From: CAZLMW01 sp964560875 | GTDB lineage: Bacteria; Myxococcota_A; UBA9042 | Assembly (NCBI GenBank): GCA_964560875.1 | Contig: CAZLMW010000048.1 | Location: forward strand, 1-56,179 | DNA: 56,179 nucleotides | Direction of reading: 5' to 3' | Shown here: piece by piece, positions 43,321-51,604 of the stretch | Position numbering within the stretch: position 1 is the stretch's first letter | Layout of the letters: every line of letters begins with the position of its first letter | The notes under the pieces: model-generated | The model's database searches: none | The model's input: only the letters and a program-made list of their open reading frames with translations | What the model was told of the DNA's origin: nothing | Made by a program: the position numbers and the translations under genes

Positions 43321-46300
43321 TCAAATACCGTTGCTGACAGATTGAAATGCCGCCCAGAACCACGCGTTGTGGGGAAGGCGCCGGGCACGCAAAGACGCGA
43401 GCAACTGCAGCCGGGCCTGGCGAAGCGCTGTCGCTGGATGCTGACCACGTTTGGCGAATGCGATCGGATAGAACGCCTCGAAGAGCTGCCCGGTCTCGCG
43501 GCTTGGGACCTGCCACAACGACGTTACGACATGTTCGGCGCCGGCTAGCAGGAACGAACGGGCCAGGCCGATGGAACCTTCACCCGCCTCGCGCTCGCCC
43601 AACCCGGTTTCGCACGCGGAAAGTACGACGAGCTCGGTGCCGGCGAGGTTCATCCGCGCGACCTCCCGGCCGGACATCATCCCGTCGCGCAGGGCGCCCT
43701 GTTTGGACCCAAGGTTTGCACCCGACAGCACGACGGCCGACAGCTGCAACGGGTCGAATACGTGCGATTGCAGCGCGGCCTTTGTGCTTGTTTGGCGCAG
43801 CTTGGCCATCGCGGTCTGCTGCACCGCCTCGACGTCGACGCACTGCTTGAAGGGCGAGAAAAACCCGTGGGTCGCGAGGTGAATGACGCGTGTGCCGGGC
43901 AAGGCGCGGCGGAGGGCTGGCTCGATAACGCTGGTGCCATCGGCCAGGGTTACGCGTCCCGACAGCGCTTGGCCGAGGTGGGCGGCGATTTGAGGCGCTT
44001 CGGTGGCTGGGAGAGCTTGCCAGGCGGCGGTCGCCCCACAGACTTTGGCGCCGCGCACCGACGCGATGTCCTCGCTGTTGAACGTATAGCCCTTGTTCTT
44101 TGCCGACAGCTTCAGGCACTTGCCGTCTCTGCAGCTCCGCCAACTGGCGGCCGCCTGGTCCGCGGAAGATGCCGCCCGACCGTAATCGATATCGCCGGCA
44201 ACAAACGCGCCAGATGCGCTGGTCTTGTGTTTGCCAATTGCCCACCCCGCGGCGGCCGGAAAGGCGACGTGAGCCAGCTCTCGGTCCTCGACCAGGTAAC
44301 GGCCCTTGGCGTCGGCGAGCGCAGAGAACGAGACGCGAACCAGCTCGCCATCGGGGTAGAGCCAGGTTCGCGGCGCCTTCTTGCCCGACCTGGGCTTTGG
44401 CAGGTGCTTGTCTACCGGATTCCAAACGAGCTCTCGCAGCGCGGTCGAGGCGGCTGCCATCGCCTTGAGATCCCTCTTGCAGAATCGCGCCTTGCGCCGC
44501 TTGTTGATGCAGGCTGTCGTCTTGTCGATCGCGGCGCGCCACCGGTTGATTCGGGCGTCGACGTCCTTGGCCGAGCCGAGATGGACGACGCGGGTTCGGC
44601 ATCCGCGGGTGGTCACGACGGCGGTGTAGCGGCCTTCGAAAGCGGGCTTCCCCGACTCTCCGCCGAGCACGGGCTTGGACCATCGGGCGTAGGTCACCAT
44701 GCTCGCTCGGGCCCGATCGAGGCTCCGACACACGTTCTTGGGGCTCGGGTGCAGCATCGCGCGGACGCGGCCGAACGGCGCGAAACGCTTCGCCAGGGCC
44801 TTGCCCAACGTGTCCCGTTTGGACTCAGCGGATTTGAGTTCGGCGCGCTTCTTCGCGTCTGTGCCGACGCGGGGGCGAAGGCGTCCGATTGTGGAGACGA
44901 GCCGGCGATAGGCCTTGATATCGGCCCGTGTCTTCGCGTCCGCTGCGCCGGCAACCCCGTTGAGCAACCGCCACATTCGTTCGGCCCGCGACCCGAGTCC
45001 CTGCCAGAAGAGCACGGCATCAAGCGCCTGCGCGGGCTTCTCGAACGCGACCTGCAGCTGCGATGAGCGCGCCGAGTGGAGGTCGTGCACGGTGAAGAAG
45101 AGGGCCACGTCGTTGACCGCGACATCGATGCCGTCTCCAAGCTGCCGACCGGCGAGTTCGCGTATGACGCCTTGCTGGGCCCGGACCGCCTTGAGGTTGC
45201 CCAATCGTCGGTAGCCATCGGCCAGCACGACGCGGGTCTGCAGCTGTGCGCGCGGCTCCGCGGACGCGACGGCGCTCAGGTCCTTTGCAGCTGCATCAAA
45301 CGAGCGCCTGGCGGCCTTTCCGTCGCCCGCATTCAGCGACCATTCGCCCATCGAAAGGCGCATCAGCAAGACCGTCTCGCCGTCGCCGTCTGCGCGGAGT
45401 TTTGGCAACCACTTGCCGGCGATCGAAACCGCTTCCTTGAATTTATTGTCTGCGGCGAGGGCCTGGGCGTACTGGGCGGCCGCGCGGGCAGTCTGGCGAT
45501 GATCGCGGCCGTATTTCTTGGCCATCACCTGGAACACGCCGAGTCGTAATTTGGCGACATCTTTGCGGTATCCGAAACGCGCCATCAACGAAACGAGGTC
45601 GTTGGCGGCGATGATCGTGTCCTCCGCGGCGGGGCCAAAGAGCTTGAGCCGGCGTTCGTAGGAGCGCCGCAGCAGCTTCATCGCGGGCATGAATTGCCCG
45701 GTATCTCGCAACGTGCGCCCGTAGAGCAGTTCGCTTGTGGCGAGGCGCTCAAACCTGGGCCCGTCAACACGCTCAAGGATCGGGATGACCTTTTCGAACA
45801 TCTGACGAGCCTCAGCGAGCCGCCGTGCGTTCGAGTAGATGACGGCGAGGTTGTGCATCGCCGTGGTCACGTCCCGGTGCCCAGGTCGATGAGCCGCGCG
45901 CCGGAACGCGAGGTTGCGGGTTCCCAGCGCGATGGCCGTCTTGTGGTCGCCCATGTCGCTGGCGATCGAGGCGTGCAGGGCGATTGCGGTCAGGGTCTTG
46001 GTGGCGCTCGGCCCGTGCAGCTTCGCGAGCGTCGATTCGGCGGTCTTGATCGTCGCCAGCGCGTCGTCCCGCCGATTGAACACGCGGAGCAGCCGGGCCT
46101 TAACAATCTGCATCGACGCGGTCTCGGGGTGCTCCTTGCCGTAGCTCTCGAGCGACCATTTCTCGGCCATTTCGATGTCGGCCAGGGCGTCCCTGGGACG
46201 TGCCATGTCCTCGTAGATCGTAGCGCGGGTCCACATGGCCGTGGCGGTTTGACCGTGAAACTCGGGTAACGACGCCTTGTCGATCGCGATGGCCATGGTG

Positions 46301-46899
46301 GCGGCGTTGAGCGCTTCCTTGTGGCGGCCAGCGGTCTTGAGGACGTTGGCGAGGTTGTTGCTGGCCAGCCCGACCATGCGGTGCCCGGGCCCCATCTTCG
46401 CCAGCAGCTCGTCGCGCGCCGATGTGATGACCACGATGGCGCTGTTCACGCTGCCCTCGCGGTACAGCCCGTTGCCGCGCAGCAGCTTGTTCCACGCGCT
46501 CATCGCCTTGCGCTTGACGTCCGCGCCGATCGGGCCGGACTGCGGCCACCCGATCGGCAGGAAGTTGTAGGTGTCGAGCATCCGAACGAGCCACGGGACA
46601 TGCTTTTGGGGCACGCCGACCCGCTTGGCGGCGTCCTTGACCGAGATCTTCAGCTTCGCGGCGGTCATCCACACGTCGCCAACGACGCGCCCTTCGCTGC
46701 GAATCAGCATGCAGACCCGAGTTGCGGGCCATGCTGTGCAGAAGTCGCGGCAGTCTTTGAGGTGGGCCGGCTTGCTGTCTTTGCACAAGGCGGCGCGCGC
46801 GGCGGGGTTGACCTTGGGCGGCGCGGCGACGGCGTCGATCGCCAGGAAGCCGAGCGCCAGGCCAAGTACGAGGACCCGCGTTGTTGTCGTCCGAATCAC
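43321..46899 (-). CDS. Exported CHAT-domain cysteine protease with TPR-like repeats
   Basis: The product has 1,192 residues. A signal peptide (VLVLGLALGFLAIDAVAAPP) indicates export. TPR-like helical repeats fill about 130-650 (ALATIKTAESTLAKLHGPSATKTLTAIALHAS). The CHAT domain occupies about 840-1190 with the catalytic dyad His1011 in IHLATHGFF and Cys1096 in LSACETGLGE, and the final segment GLARSFLLAGAEHVVTSLWQV. CHAT is a caspase-related peptidase fold, often fused to TPRs. Most known CHAT-TPR proteins are cytosolic, so secretion is notable. The start is GTG 46899 with no strong ribosome binding site. The neighbours are a metalloprotease gene downstream and an unknown exported protein gene upstream, all on the same strand. 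Confidence 0.88.
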   Translation of the reverse strand: MIRTTTTRVLVLGLALGFLAIDAVAAPPKVNPAARAALCKDSKPAHLKDCRDFCTAWPATRVCMLIRSEGRVVGDVWMTAAKLKISVKDAAKRVGVPQKHVPWLVRMLDTYNFLPIGWPQSGPIGADVKRKAMSAWNKLLRGNGLYREGSVNSAIVVITSARDELLAKMGPGHRMVGLASNNLANVLKTAGRHKEALNAATMAIAIDKASLPEFHGQTATAMWTRATIYEDMARPRDALADIEMAEKWSLESYGKEHPETASMQIVKARLLRVFNRRDDALATIKTAESTLAKLHGPSATKTLTAIALHASIASDMGDHKTAIALGTRNLAFRRAAHRPGHRDVTTAMHNLAVIYSNARRLAEARQMFEKVIPILERVDGPRFERLATSELLYGRTLRDTGQFMPAMKLLRRSYERRLKLFGPAAEDTIIAANDLVSLMARFGYRKDVAKLRLGVFQVMAKKYGRDHRQTARAAAQYAQALAADNKFKEAVSIAGKWLPKLRADGDGETVLLMRLSMGEWSLNAGDGKAARRSFDAAAKDLSAVASAEPRAQLQTRVVLADGYRRLGNLKAVRAQQGVIRELAGRQLGDGIDVAVNDVALFFTVHDLHSARSSQLQVAFEKPAQALDAVLFWQGLGSRAERMWRLLNGVAGAADAKTRADIKAYRRLVSTIGRLRPRVGTDAKKRAELKSAESKRDTLGKALAKRFAPFGRVRAMLHPSPKNVCRSLDRARASMVTYARWSKPVLGGESGKPAFEGRYTAVVTTRGCRTRVVHLGSAKDVDARINRWRAAIDKTTACINKRRKARFCKRDLKAMAAASTALRELVWNPVDKHLPKPRSGKKAPRTWLYPDGELVRVSFSALADAKGRYLVEDRELAHVAFPAAAGWAIGKHKTSASGAFVAGDIDYGRAASSADQAAASWRSCRDGKCLKLSAKNKGYTFNSEDIASVRGAKVCGATAAWQALPATEAPQIAAHLGQALSGRVTLADGTSVIEPALRRALPGTRVIHLATHGFFSPFKQCVDVEAVQQTAMAKLRQTSTKAALQSHVFDPLQLSAVVLSGANLGSKQGALRDGMMSGREVARMNLAGTELVVLSACETGLGEREAGEGSIGLARSFLLAGAEHVVTSLWQVPSRETGQLFEAFYPIAFAKRGQHPATALRQARLQLLASLRARRLPHNAWFWAAFQSVSNGI

Positions 46900-46932
46900 G
46901 GGACTAAACGTGTCAGAAAGGGTGCCGTGCGC

Positions 46933-47934
46933 CTATTTCTTCGCGGCGGGAGCGGCGGCCTCGGGCTTGGTGGCGGCTGCTGGAGCGGCGGCGGGCTTGT
47001 CGGCCGTGACGGCGCGCATCTGCTTGACGATGGCGGCGACCTTGCGGACGTCGGTCTTCTTGGCGCGGAGCTCGGCGGCGATGGCGCGAACGTGAGCGGC
47101 GAGCTTGCGATCGGAACCACCGAACGCGGCGTCTTTGTCGAGCAAGACCGCGATCGGCTCACCCATATCGGCCCACACACTGCTGCCACCGAGCATCGCG
47201 ACGAGCACCGAGGCGCCGGCCCAGACACCGGTCACGTAGTAGCCGTGGGCGCGCTGCGGTCCCTGCGCGATGCCGACCATCCCGGCGCGGACGGACGCGG
47301 CGAGAATCATCCCGGTCGGGGTCTTCGAGGCGTTTGCTTCGCCCTTGCCATACGAAACCATGAGCGCAGCGGCCTTGCGTGTCGCTTCGGAGAGCTGGGC
47401 GAGCAGGCCGGAAGCCGCGGACAGGCCCGAGGCGAGCTCGGCAGCCTTCTTGGACTGGCCGGCCTTGACGAGCGCGGTCACGAACCCGGCCGCCAACCCG
47501 TAGTGAAGGATGCGGATATCGGTCGCCGAGCTGTGCCCTGCGAATCCGAAACCACCGGCAGCAGCCTTGGGCGCGTTGATCATGAGCTTGGACACGGTGT
47601 CGGCCGCCCCCTTGGGCACCGAGCGCGCCGCGATGGCGTCGGACGTGCGCTGCCACGCTTCGTCCTGCTGGGCACCGACCATGAAGACAGGCTGAACCGC
47701 GACGGTATCGGCGGCGAGCACGGCGTCGTCGCTGATATCGGTGACCGGCTTGGGCGGCGGCGGCTTGGGCGCAGGTTCGGCGGGTTTTTCAGCTGCCACC
47801 ACCTTGGCGGCTTTGGCTTTCTTGCCGCGCTTCTTGCGTTTGCTCTTGGCGAACGCGTCGGCTGGTCCGGTCGCGATGAGCGCGACGGCGGCGAGGGCGG
47901 CTGTGGTCTTGGTGATCGTGTTGAGCGTAATCAT
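46933..47934 (-). CDS. Exported protein of unknown function
   Basis: The product has 333 residues from ATG 47934, with GAGGAAG six bases upstream. Signal peptide (ITKTTAALAAVALIATGPADAFA) is followed by a Lys-rich segment (KSKRKKRGKKAKAAK) and a Pro/Ala linker. The body is Ala/Gly-rich and helical (HYGLAAGFVTALVKAGQSKKAAELASGLSAASG) and the end is an Ala/Pro/Lys tail. I do not recognise a family. The gene lies 33 bp before the CHAT gene, so it may be co-expressed with it. A longer frame to 48027 is unlikely because it precedes the ribosome binding site. Confidence 0.7.
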   Translation of the reverse strand: MITLNTITKTTAALAAVALIATGPADAFAKSKRKKRGKKAKAAKVVAAEKPAEPAPKPPPPKPVTDISDDAVLAADTVAVQPVFMVGAQQDEAWQRTSDAIAARSVPKGAADTVSKLMINAPKAAAGGFGFAGHSSATDIRILHYGLAAGFVTALVKAGQSKKAAELASGLSAASGLLAQLSEATRKAAALMVSYGKGEANASKTPTGMILAASVRAGMVGIAQGPQRAHGYYVTGVWAGASVLVAMLGGSSVWADMGEPIAVLLDKDAAFGGSDRKLAAHVRAIAAELRAKKTDVRKVAAIVKQMRAVTADKPAAAPAAATKPEAAAPAAKK

Positions 47935-48053
47935 GGTGGGCTTCCTCGAGTTGGTGTTTGGTGCGGGCGGTGCGTTGCCGTTGACGTTTGGTTCGTCCCT
48001 GGTCTCGCGCAGTCGCCTCGGCACCATCCTGACCTTTCGGCCAGGTCATGCGT

Positions 48054-49079
48054 TCAGCGAATACGCTTCTCCCAAGCGACGCGACCGACTCCGAGCGCGC
48101 CGCAGATCTCTTTCGCGGCTTTTTTGTGGTTGACGAGCACGACCGCGTAGACCCCGCTTCCGGGGAGCGCCCATGCTGCGAACACGTCTTTGAAAACCCG
48201 TCCTTTCTGCATCAGCTTGCGACCGCGCAGCAGGCCGAAGAAGAGCGGCTGGGCCGTCGGTGCCATCTTGACGACCGTGACCAGATCCGCGGTCCCCACG
48301 ACCTGCATCGGCGCGACGATTTTCTGGCCCGGCTTCAGGCAGAAACGGCGCTTGACGGCCAGCGCGATGGGCAGCTTCTTGGGCGAGAACGCCTTGGCCA
48401 GCGACACGCCCCAGTTCGCCTTGGCGCGCGAGATGATCTCGGCCACCAGCCATGCCGGCGTCGCGAAGCTCATCCGCAGCGCGTGGCTGATCGACTTGTT
48501 GATGCCGAGCAGGTTGTTGTCCCCGTCGAAGAGCGGCCCGCCCGAGCTGCCGCTGCTGATGTCGGCGCTGTGAACGATGTTTTCGCGGCCCGGCCGACCG
48601 ATCACGTTGGTCACTTTGCCCGTGTAGAAGGAGAGCCCCATGCCGCCGGTGTTGCCGATGGCCTTGACGTCCTTGCCGCGCAGCGACTTCGGATCGCCGG
48701 GTCGGGGCACGAGCGCGGACTCGACGCTCTCGTTGGGGGTCGCCGACCGCAGAATCGCGATGTCGAGCTTCGGATCGAGGGCGATGATCTGGTTGAAGTT
48801 GAAGGTGTTGCCGTAGTCGTCCTTGCCGCGCAGCTTGAGGGCGCGGGTCGCGACGTGAGCGTTGGTCACCATCGTGTTCTTGTTGATCCACACACCGGAC
48901 CCTGACCATCCGGCCTTTTTCACTTTCGTCGCGGCGAAAGTGTAGCCCTGGGCCTGCAGCTGTAGCGTCTGCTTGCGCCAATCGGCGGACGACGCACACC
49001 CGAAACTGGTGGCGACAACGGCGACGGCGATTGCCAGCGCGGCGGTTCTCGCGAGCTGGTTGCGCTTGACGTGAAACAT
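48054..49079 (-). CDS. Trypsin-like serine protease lipoprotein (S1/HtrA-like)
   Basis: The product has 341 residues. Signal peptide and lipobox (VVATSFGC, Cys28) give a lipid anchor. The chymotrypsin-fold triad is complete: His75 in VTNAHVAT, Asp106 in LDPKLDIAIL and Ser179 in SGSSGGPLF. There is no PDZ domain; the C-terminal 120 residues are unassigned (FCLKPGQKIVAPMQVVG). ATG 49079 has AGAAGG four bases upstream. A much longer upstream frame of 153 codons has no signal peptide and unlikely composition, so it is rejected. It is probably a periplasmic or surface protease; the Kazal lipoprotein 8 kb away is a conceivable inhibitor. Confidence 0.88.
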   Translation of the reverse strand: MFHVKRNQLARTAALAIAVAVVATSFGCASSADWRKQTLQLQAQGYTFAATKVKKAGWSGSGVWINKNTMVTNAHVATRALKLRGKDDYGNTFNFNQIIALDPKLDIAILRSATPNESVESALVPRPGDPKSLRGKDVKAIGNTGGMGLSFYTGKVTNVIGRPGRENIVHSADISSGSSGGPLFDGDNNLLGINKSISHALRMSFATPAWLVAEIISRAKANWGVSLAKAFSPKKLPIALAVKRRFCLKPGQKIVAPMQVVGTADLVTVVKMAPTAQPLFFGLLRGRKLMQKGRVFKDVFAAWALPGSGVYAVVLVNHKKAAKEICGALGVGRVAWEKRIR

Positions 49080-49323
49080 TCTGCCTTCTCTCCAACGCCG
49101 CATGGGCAGCGCTTGAAGGCGTGCGTGGAATCGGTGCCGTGCCTCCCCAGCGCGGCTCCCGAACAATCCGACGCACCCCCTCGTAAAAGGATCTATCGCC
49201 GATCCAAATGGCCGGTTCTTTTTTATCCGGCGAGCCGATTTCACGGCGGATCGATGCGACAATTCCGCTGTATCTTTGCCGCTGTTTTGAGATCGGTCAA
49301 AGCGTTGACCCCACGTAGGGCTG
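49080..49323. promoter_or_regulatory. 244-bp intergenic region with a 6-bp-arm inverted repeat
   Basis: This stretch lies between the S9 peptidase stop and the trypsin-like gene start and probably holds the promoter for the latter. GGTCAA-AGCG-TTGACC at 49295-49310 is a perfect inverted repeat with no T-run, more like an operator than a terminator. The interior is AT-rich for this genome. Confidence 0.4.
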
Positions 49324-51501
49324 CTACTTGTTGGGGCGAAGCGTTTTGGCCTTGTCGCGCTTGCCGAGCACCCAGTAGTCGAGCCACTTGATGTCCCACG
49401 CCATTTTCGCCGCGCGATGCTTGCGCGTGCGGAGCCCATGCGGCTCTCCCGGGTAGACGACGAGCTCCGCGGGCACCAACAGGTAGCGGTGCAGGCTCCG
49501 AAACAGCGCGCGGCTGTGCTCGACGGGAACGCGCTCATCGTTTTCGCCCACGTGAATGAGCGTGGGCGTCTTGACCTTGTGCACGTTGTAGATGGGCGAC
49601 GACTTGACCATGCCCTTGTGGTTGGTCCACGGCAGGCCCTTGGCGAAGTTGACGACGTGGCCGGGCGTGTCTTCGATCATCCACTGCATGGTCGTATCGA
49701 AGACGCCGGCGCCCGACGAGGCGGCCTTGAAGCGGGTCGTTCGCGCGATCACGCAGTTGGTGAGGAAGCCGCCGTTGCTCCACCCCATCACCGCCATCTT
49801 GTCCGGATCGGCGATGCCGTCTGCGACCATCTTGTCGACGCCGGCCATGATGTCATCGACGTCGACGTCGTTCTTGCGGCCGATGAGGTCGACCAGGAAC
49901 TTGTCACCAAACCCGGTCGAGCCACGGTAATTCGGGCTCAGAACTGCCCATCCGCGCGCCGCGAACAGCGTCCGGCCGTAGATCCAAAAACGCATCCTTC
50001 GCCGCGACGCCGACGTGGGTCCGCCGTGGATCTCGACCAGCAACGGCAGCTTCTTCTTGTCCTTGGCCGCCGGATCGTAGCCGGGAGGCAGCTCGAGCAC
50101 ACCGTGAACTTCGGTGCCGTCCTTGCTCTTCCAGCGCACGTCGCGGTACGTGGGCAGCTTCCAGGTGTCGACCTGCGGGTTGACCCGGGTGAGGCGCACA
50201 AAGCCCTTCTTTGCTGCGCGCTGTCCGGCGGCGAAGACGTCGATCGGATAATCCAACCCGGACTGCGCAATCGCCAACAGCCCGTCGTCCGCCGCGAAAT
50301 CGAAGGTGCCGATGCTTCCGGCGGAGTCCTTCGTCACGTTGGTCGCGGCGCCCTGCTTGCCGCCCTTGAGGCCGTCGATGCACCACAGGTCGTCGATCGC
50401 ATTGCGGGTCGCGACCAGGCACAGCGTGTCCGATTTGCCGCGCCATGCCATGTGTCCGCCTACCCAGGTGACGCGCAGACCGTCTTGTTTGGGGCGCTCG
50501 ATGCGCATCGAGGTAGCTTTTCCGTCGGCAGCAAACGTGGTCACAAAGGTCTCGCCGGGGTAGCCGTCAAAGTCGACGCGATGGGCCAGGCGCGAGCTAT
50601 CCGCGGACCACGCGAGACCGAGCAGCCAGCCATACGGGCTCGGCACGCCTTTGCGCCACAGCGCACCGTCGACGGTCGACGTCTTGTGTGTGGTGGTGTC
50701 GTAGATATCGACCTGCGACCAGCCTTCGTTGCTGATGAGGTGCCTGTCCGGGGTCGTCAGCATCGCGATGCGGCGACCGTCAGGGGATACCGACCATTGC
50801 CGCGCAACGCGTTTGAGGCCGACGAGCTTCTCGGCGCGCCATTCGACCAACGACAGCTTCCAGATCGACGAGAACTTGTCGCGTCCGCGGCCGTACTTGA
50901 GCGACTTGTGCTTCTTGCGCAGACCGCGGAAGGGGTCTTTTTTGAACTGCTCGGTCTTGACCTCGTAGTACAGCGCGCTGCCGTCTCGGGCGAGCTGCCA
51001 TTGGCCGACACCCTTGGCGACCCCGGTGATGCGCCGCAGCCCTGTGCCATCGCGGTTGATGCGCCAGATCTGGGGTTTTCCGTTCCACGGCGCCTTGCCG
51101 GACGTGTGCACCTTGCGGCGGCTGCGAAAGTAGAGGTGTTTGCTGTCCGCGGACCACTGCGGGCTCATGTCGGCGGTGTAGTCGAACGTCAGGCGCTTGC
51201 GATTCGTGCCGCCCGCGGAGGTGACGTCCACCGTCCAAATGTCGATGTTGCGGGCCTTTTCGAGCGACTCCCAACGCAGCTCGACGTACGCGACGGTGCC
51301 GCCATCGGGCGAAGGCGCGACGTCGATGATGTGCGCGAGGGAAAAGTAGTCTTTGGGCACGATTTGGTGGGTGCGCTTACCCTTCTGGGCGCTTTCTTCG
51401 CCGGCTGGAGCACCTTTTTTCTCGGAAAACGCGAGCGAGGCGCTGAGAACGACGGCAGAAGCTGCGAAAATGGCCAAAACATGGGCGAGTCGACGGTGCA
51501 T
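49324..51501 (-). CDS. Exported S9-family (prolyl-oligopeptidase-type) peptidase
   Basis: The product has 725 residues from ATG 51501, with GGAG five bases upstream. A signal peptide (LAHVLAIFAASAVVLSASLAFS) shows export. The first about 430 residues form a WD40/TolB-like propeller (FDYTADMSPQWSADSKHLYF, WSVSPDGRRIAML). The catalytic alpha/beta-hydrolase domain has PLLVEIHGGP, AVLSPNYRGSTGFG, the nucleophile GWSNGG with Ser575, Asp655 in VGENDERVP and His688 in PGEPHGL. This is a standard acylaminoacyl/dipeptidyl-peptidase-like S9 enzyme acting on oligopeptides outside the cytoplasm. The gene is followed by the trypsin-like protease gene and preceded by the DUF255 gene. Confidence 0.94.
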   Translation of the reverse strand: MHRRLAHVLAIFAASAVVLSASLAFSEKKGAPAGEESAQKGKRTHQIVPKDYFSLAHIIDVAPSPDGGTVAYVELRWESLEKARNIDIWTVDVTSAGGTNRKRLTFDYTADMSPQWSADSKHLYFRSRRKVHTSGKAPWNGKPQIWRINRDGTGLRRITGVAKGVGQWQLARDGSALYYEVKTEQFKKDPFRGLRKKHKSLKYGRGRDKFSSIWKLSLVEWRAEKLVGLKRVARQWSVSPDGRRIAMLTTPDRHLISNEGWSQVDIYDTTTHKTSTVDGALWRKGVPSPYGWLLGLAWSADSSRLAHRVDFDGYPGETFVTTFAADGKATSMRIERPKQDGLRVTWVGGHMAWRGKSDTLCLVATRNAIDDLWCIDGLKGGKQGAATNVTKDSAGSIGTFDFAADDGLLAIAQSGLDYPIDVFAAGQRAAKKGFVRLTRVNPQVDTWKLPTYRDVRWKSKDGTEVHGVLELPPGYDPAAKDKKKLPLLVEIHGGPTSASRRRMRFWIYGRTLFAARGWAVLSPNYRGSTGFGDKFLVDLIGRKNDVDVDDIMAGVDKMVADGIADPDKMAVMGWSNGGFLTNCVIARTTRFKAASSGAGVFDTTMQWMIEDTPGHVVNFAKGLPWTNHKGMVKSSPIYNVHKVKTPTLIHVGENDERVPVEHSRALFRSLHRYLLVPAELVVYPGEPHGLRTRKHRAAKMAWDIKWLDYWVLGKRDKAKTLRPNK

Positions 51502-51604
51502 CGTGGCTCCAAGGCTGTGGGAGCCGCGGACATTCGGGCTTTTGCTGCCCGTTTTCAAGCACCTGGGCCGATATCGAGATCTCATCGGCGGCCAAAGGCG
51601 ACTG

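Noticed and set aside
43321..46899. CHAT gene as part of a gasdermin or type III-E CRISPR system
   Set aside because: No gasdermin-like hydrophobic protein, cas gene or array lies nearby, and the protein has a signal peptide.
48054..49538. Extended start of the trypsin-like gene at 49538
   Set aside because: The extra 153 residues are low in structure and precede a good ribosome binding site and lipoprotein signal at 49079.
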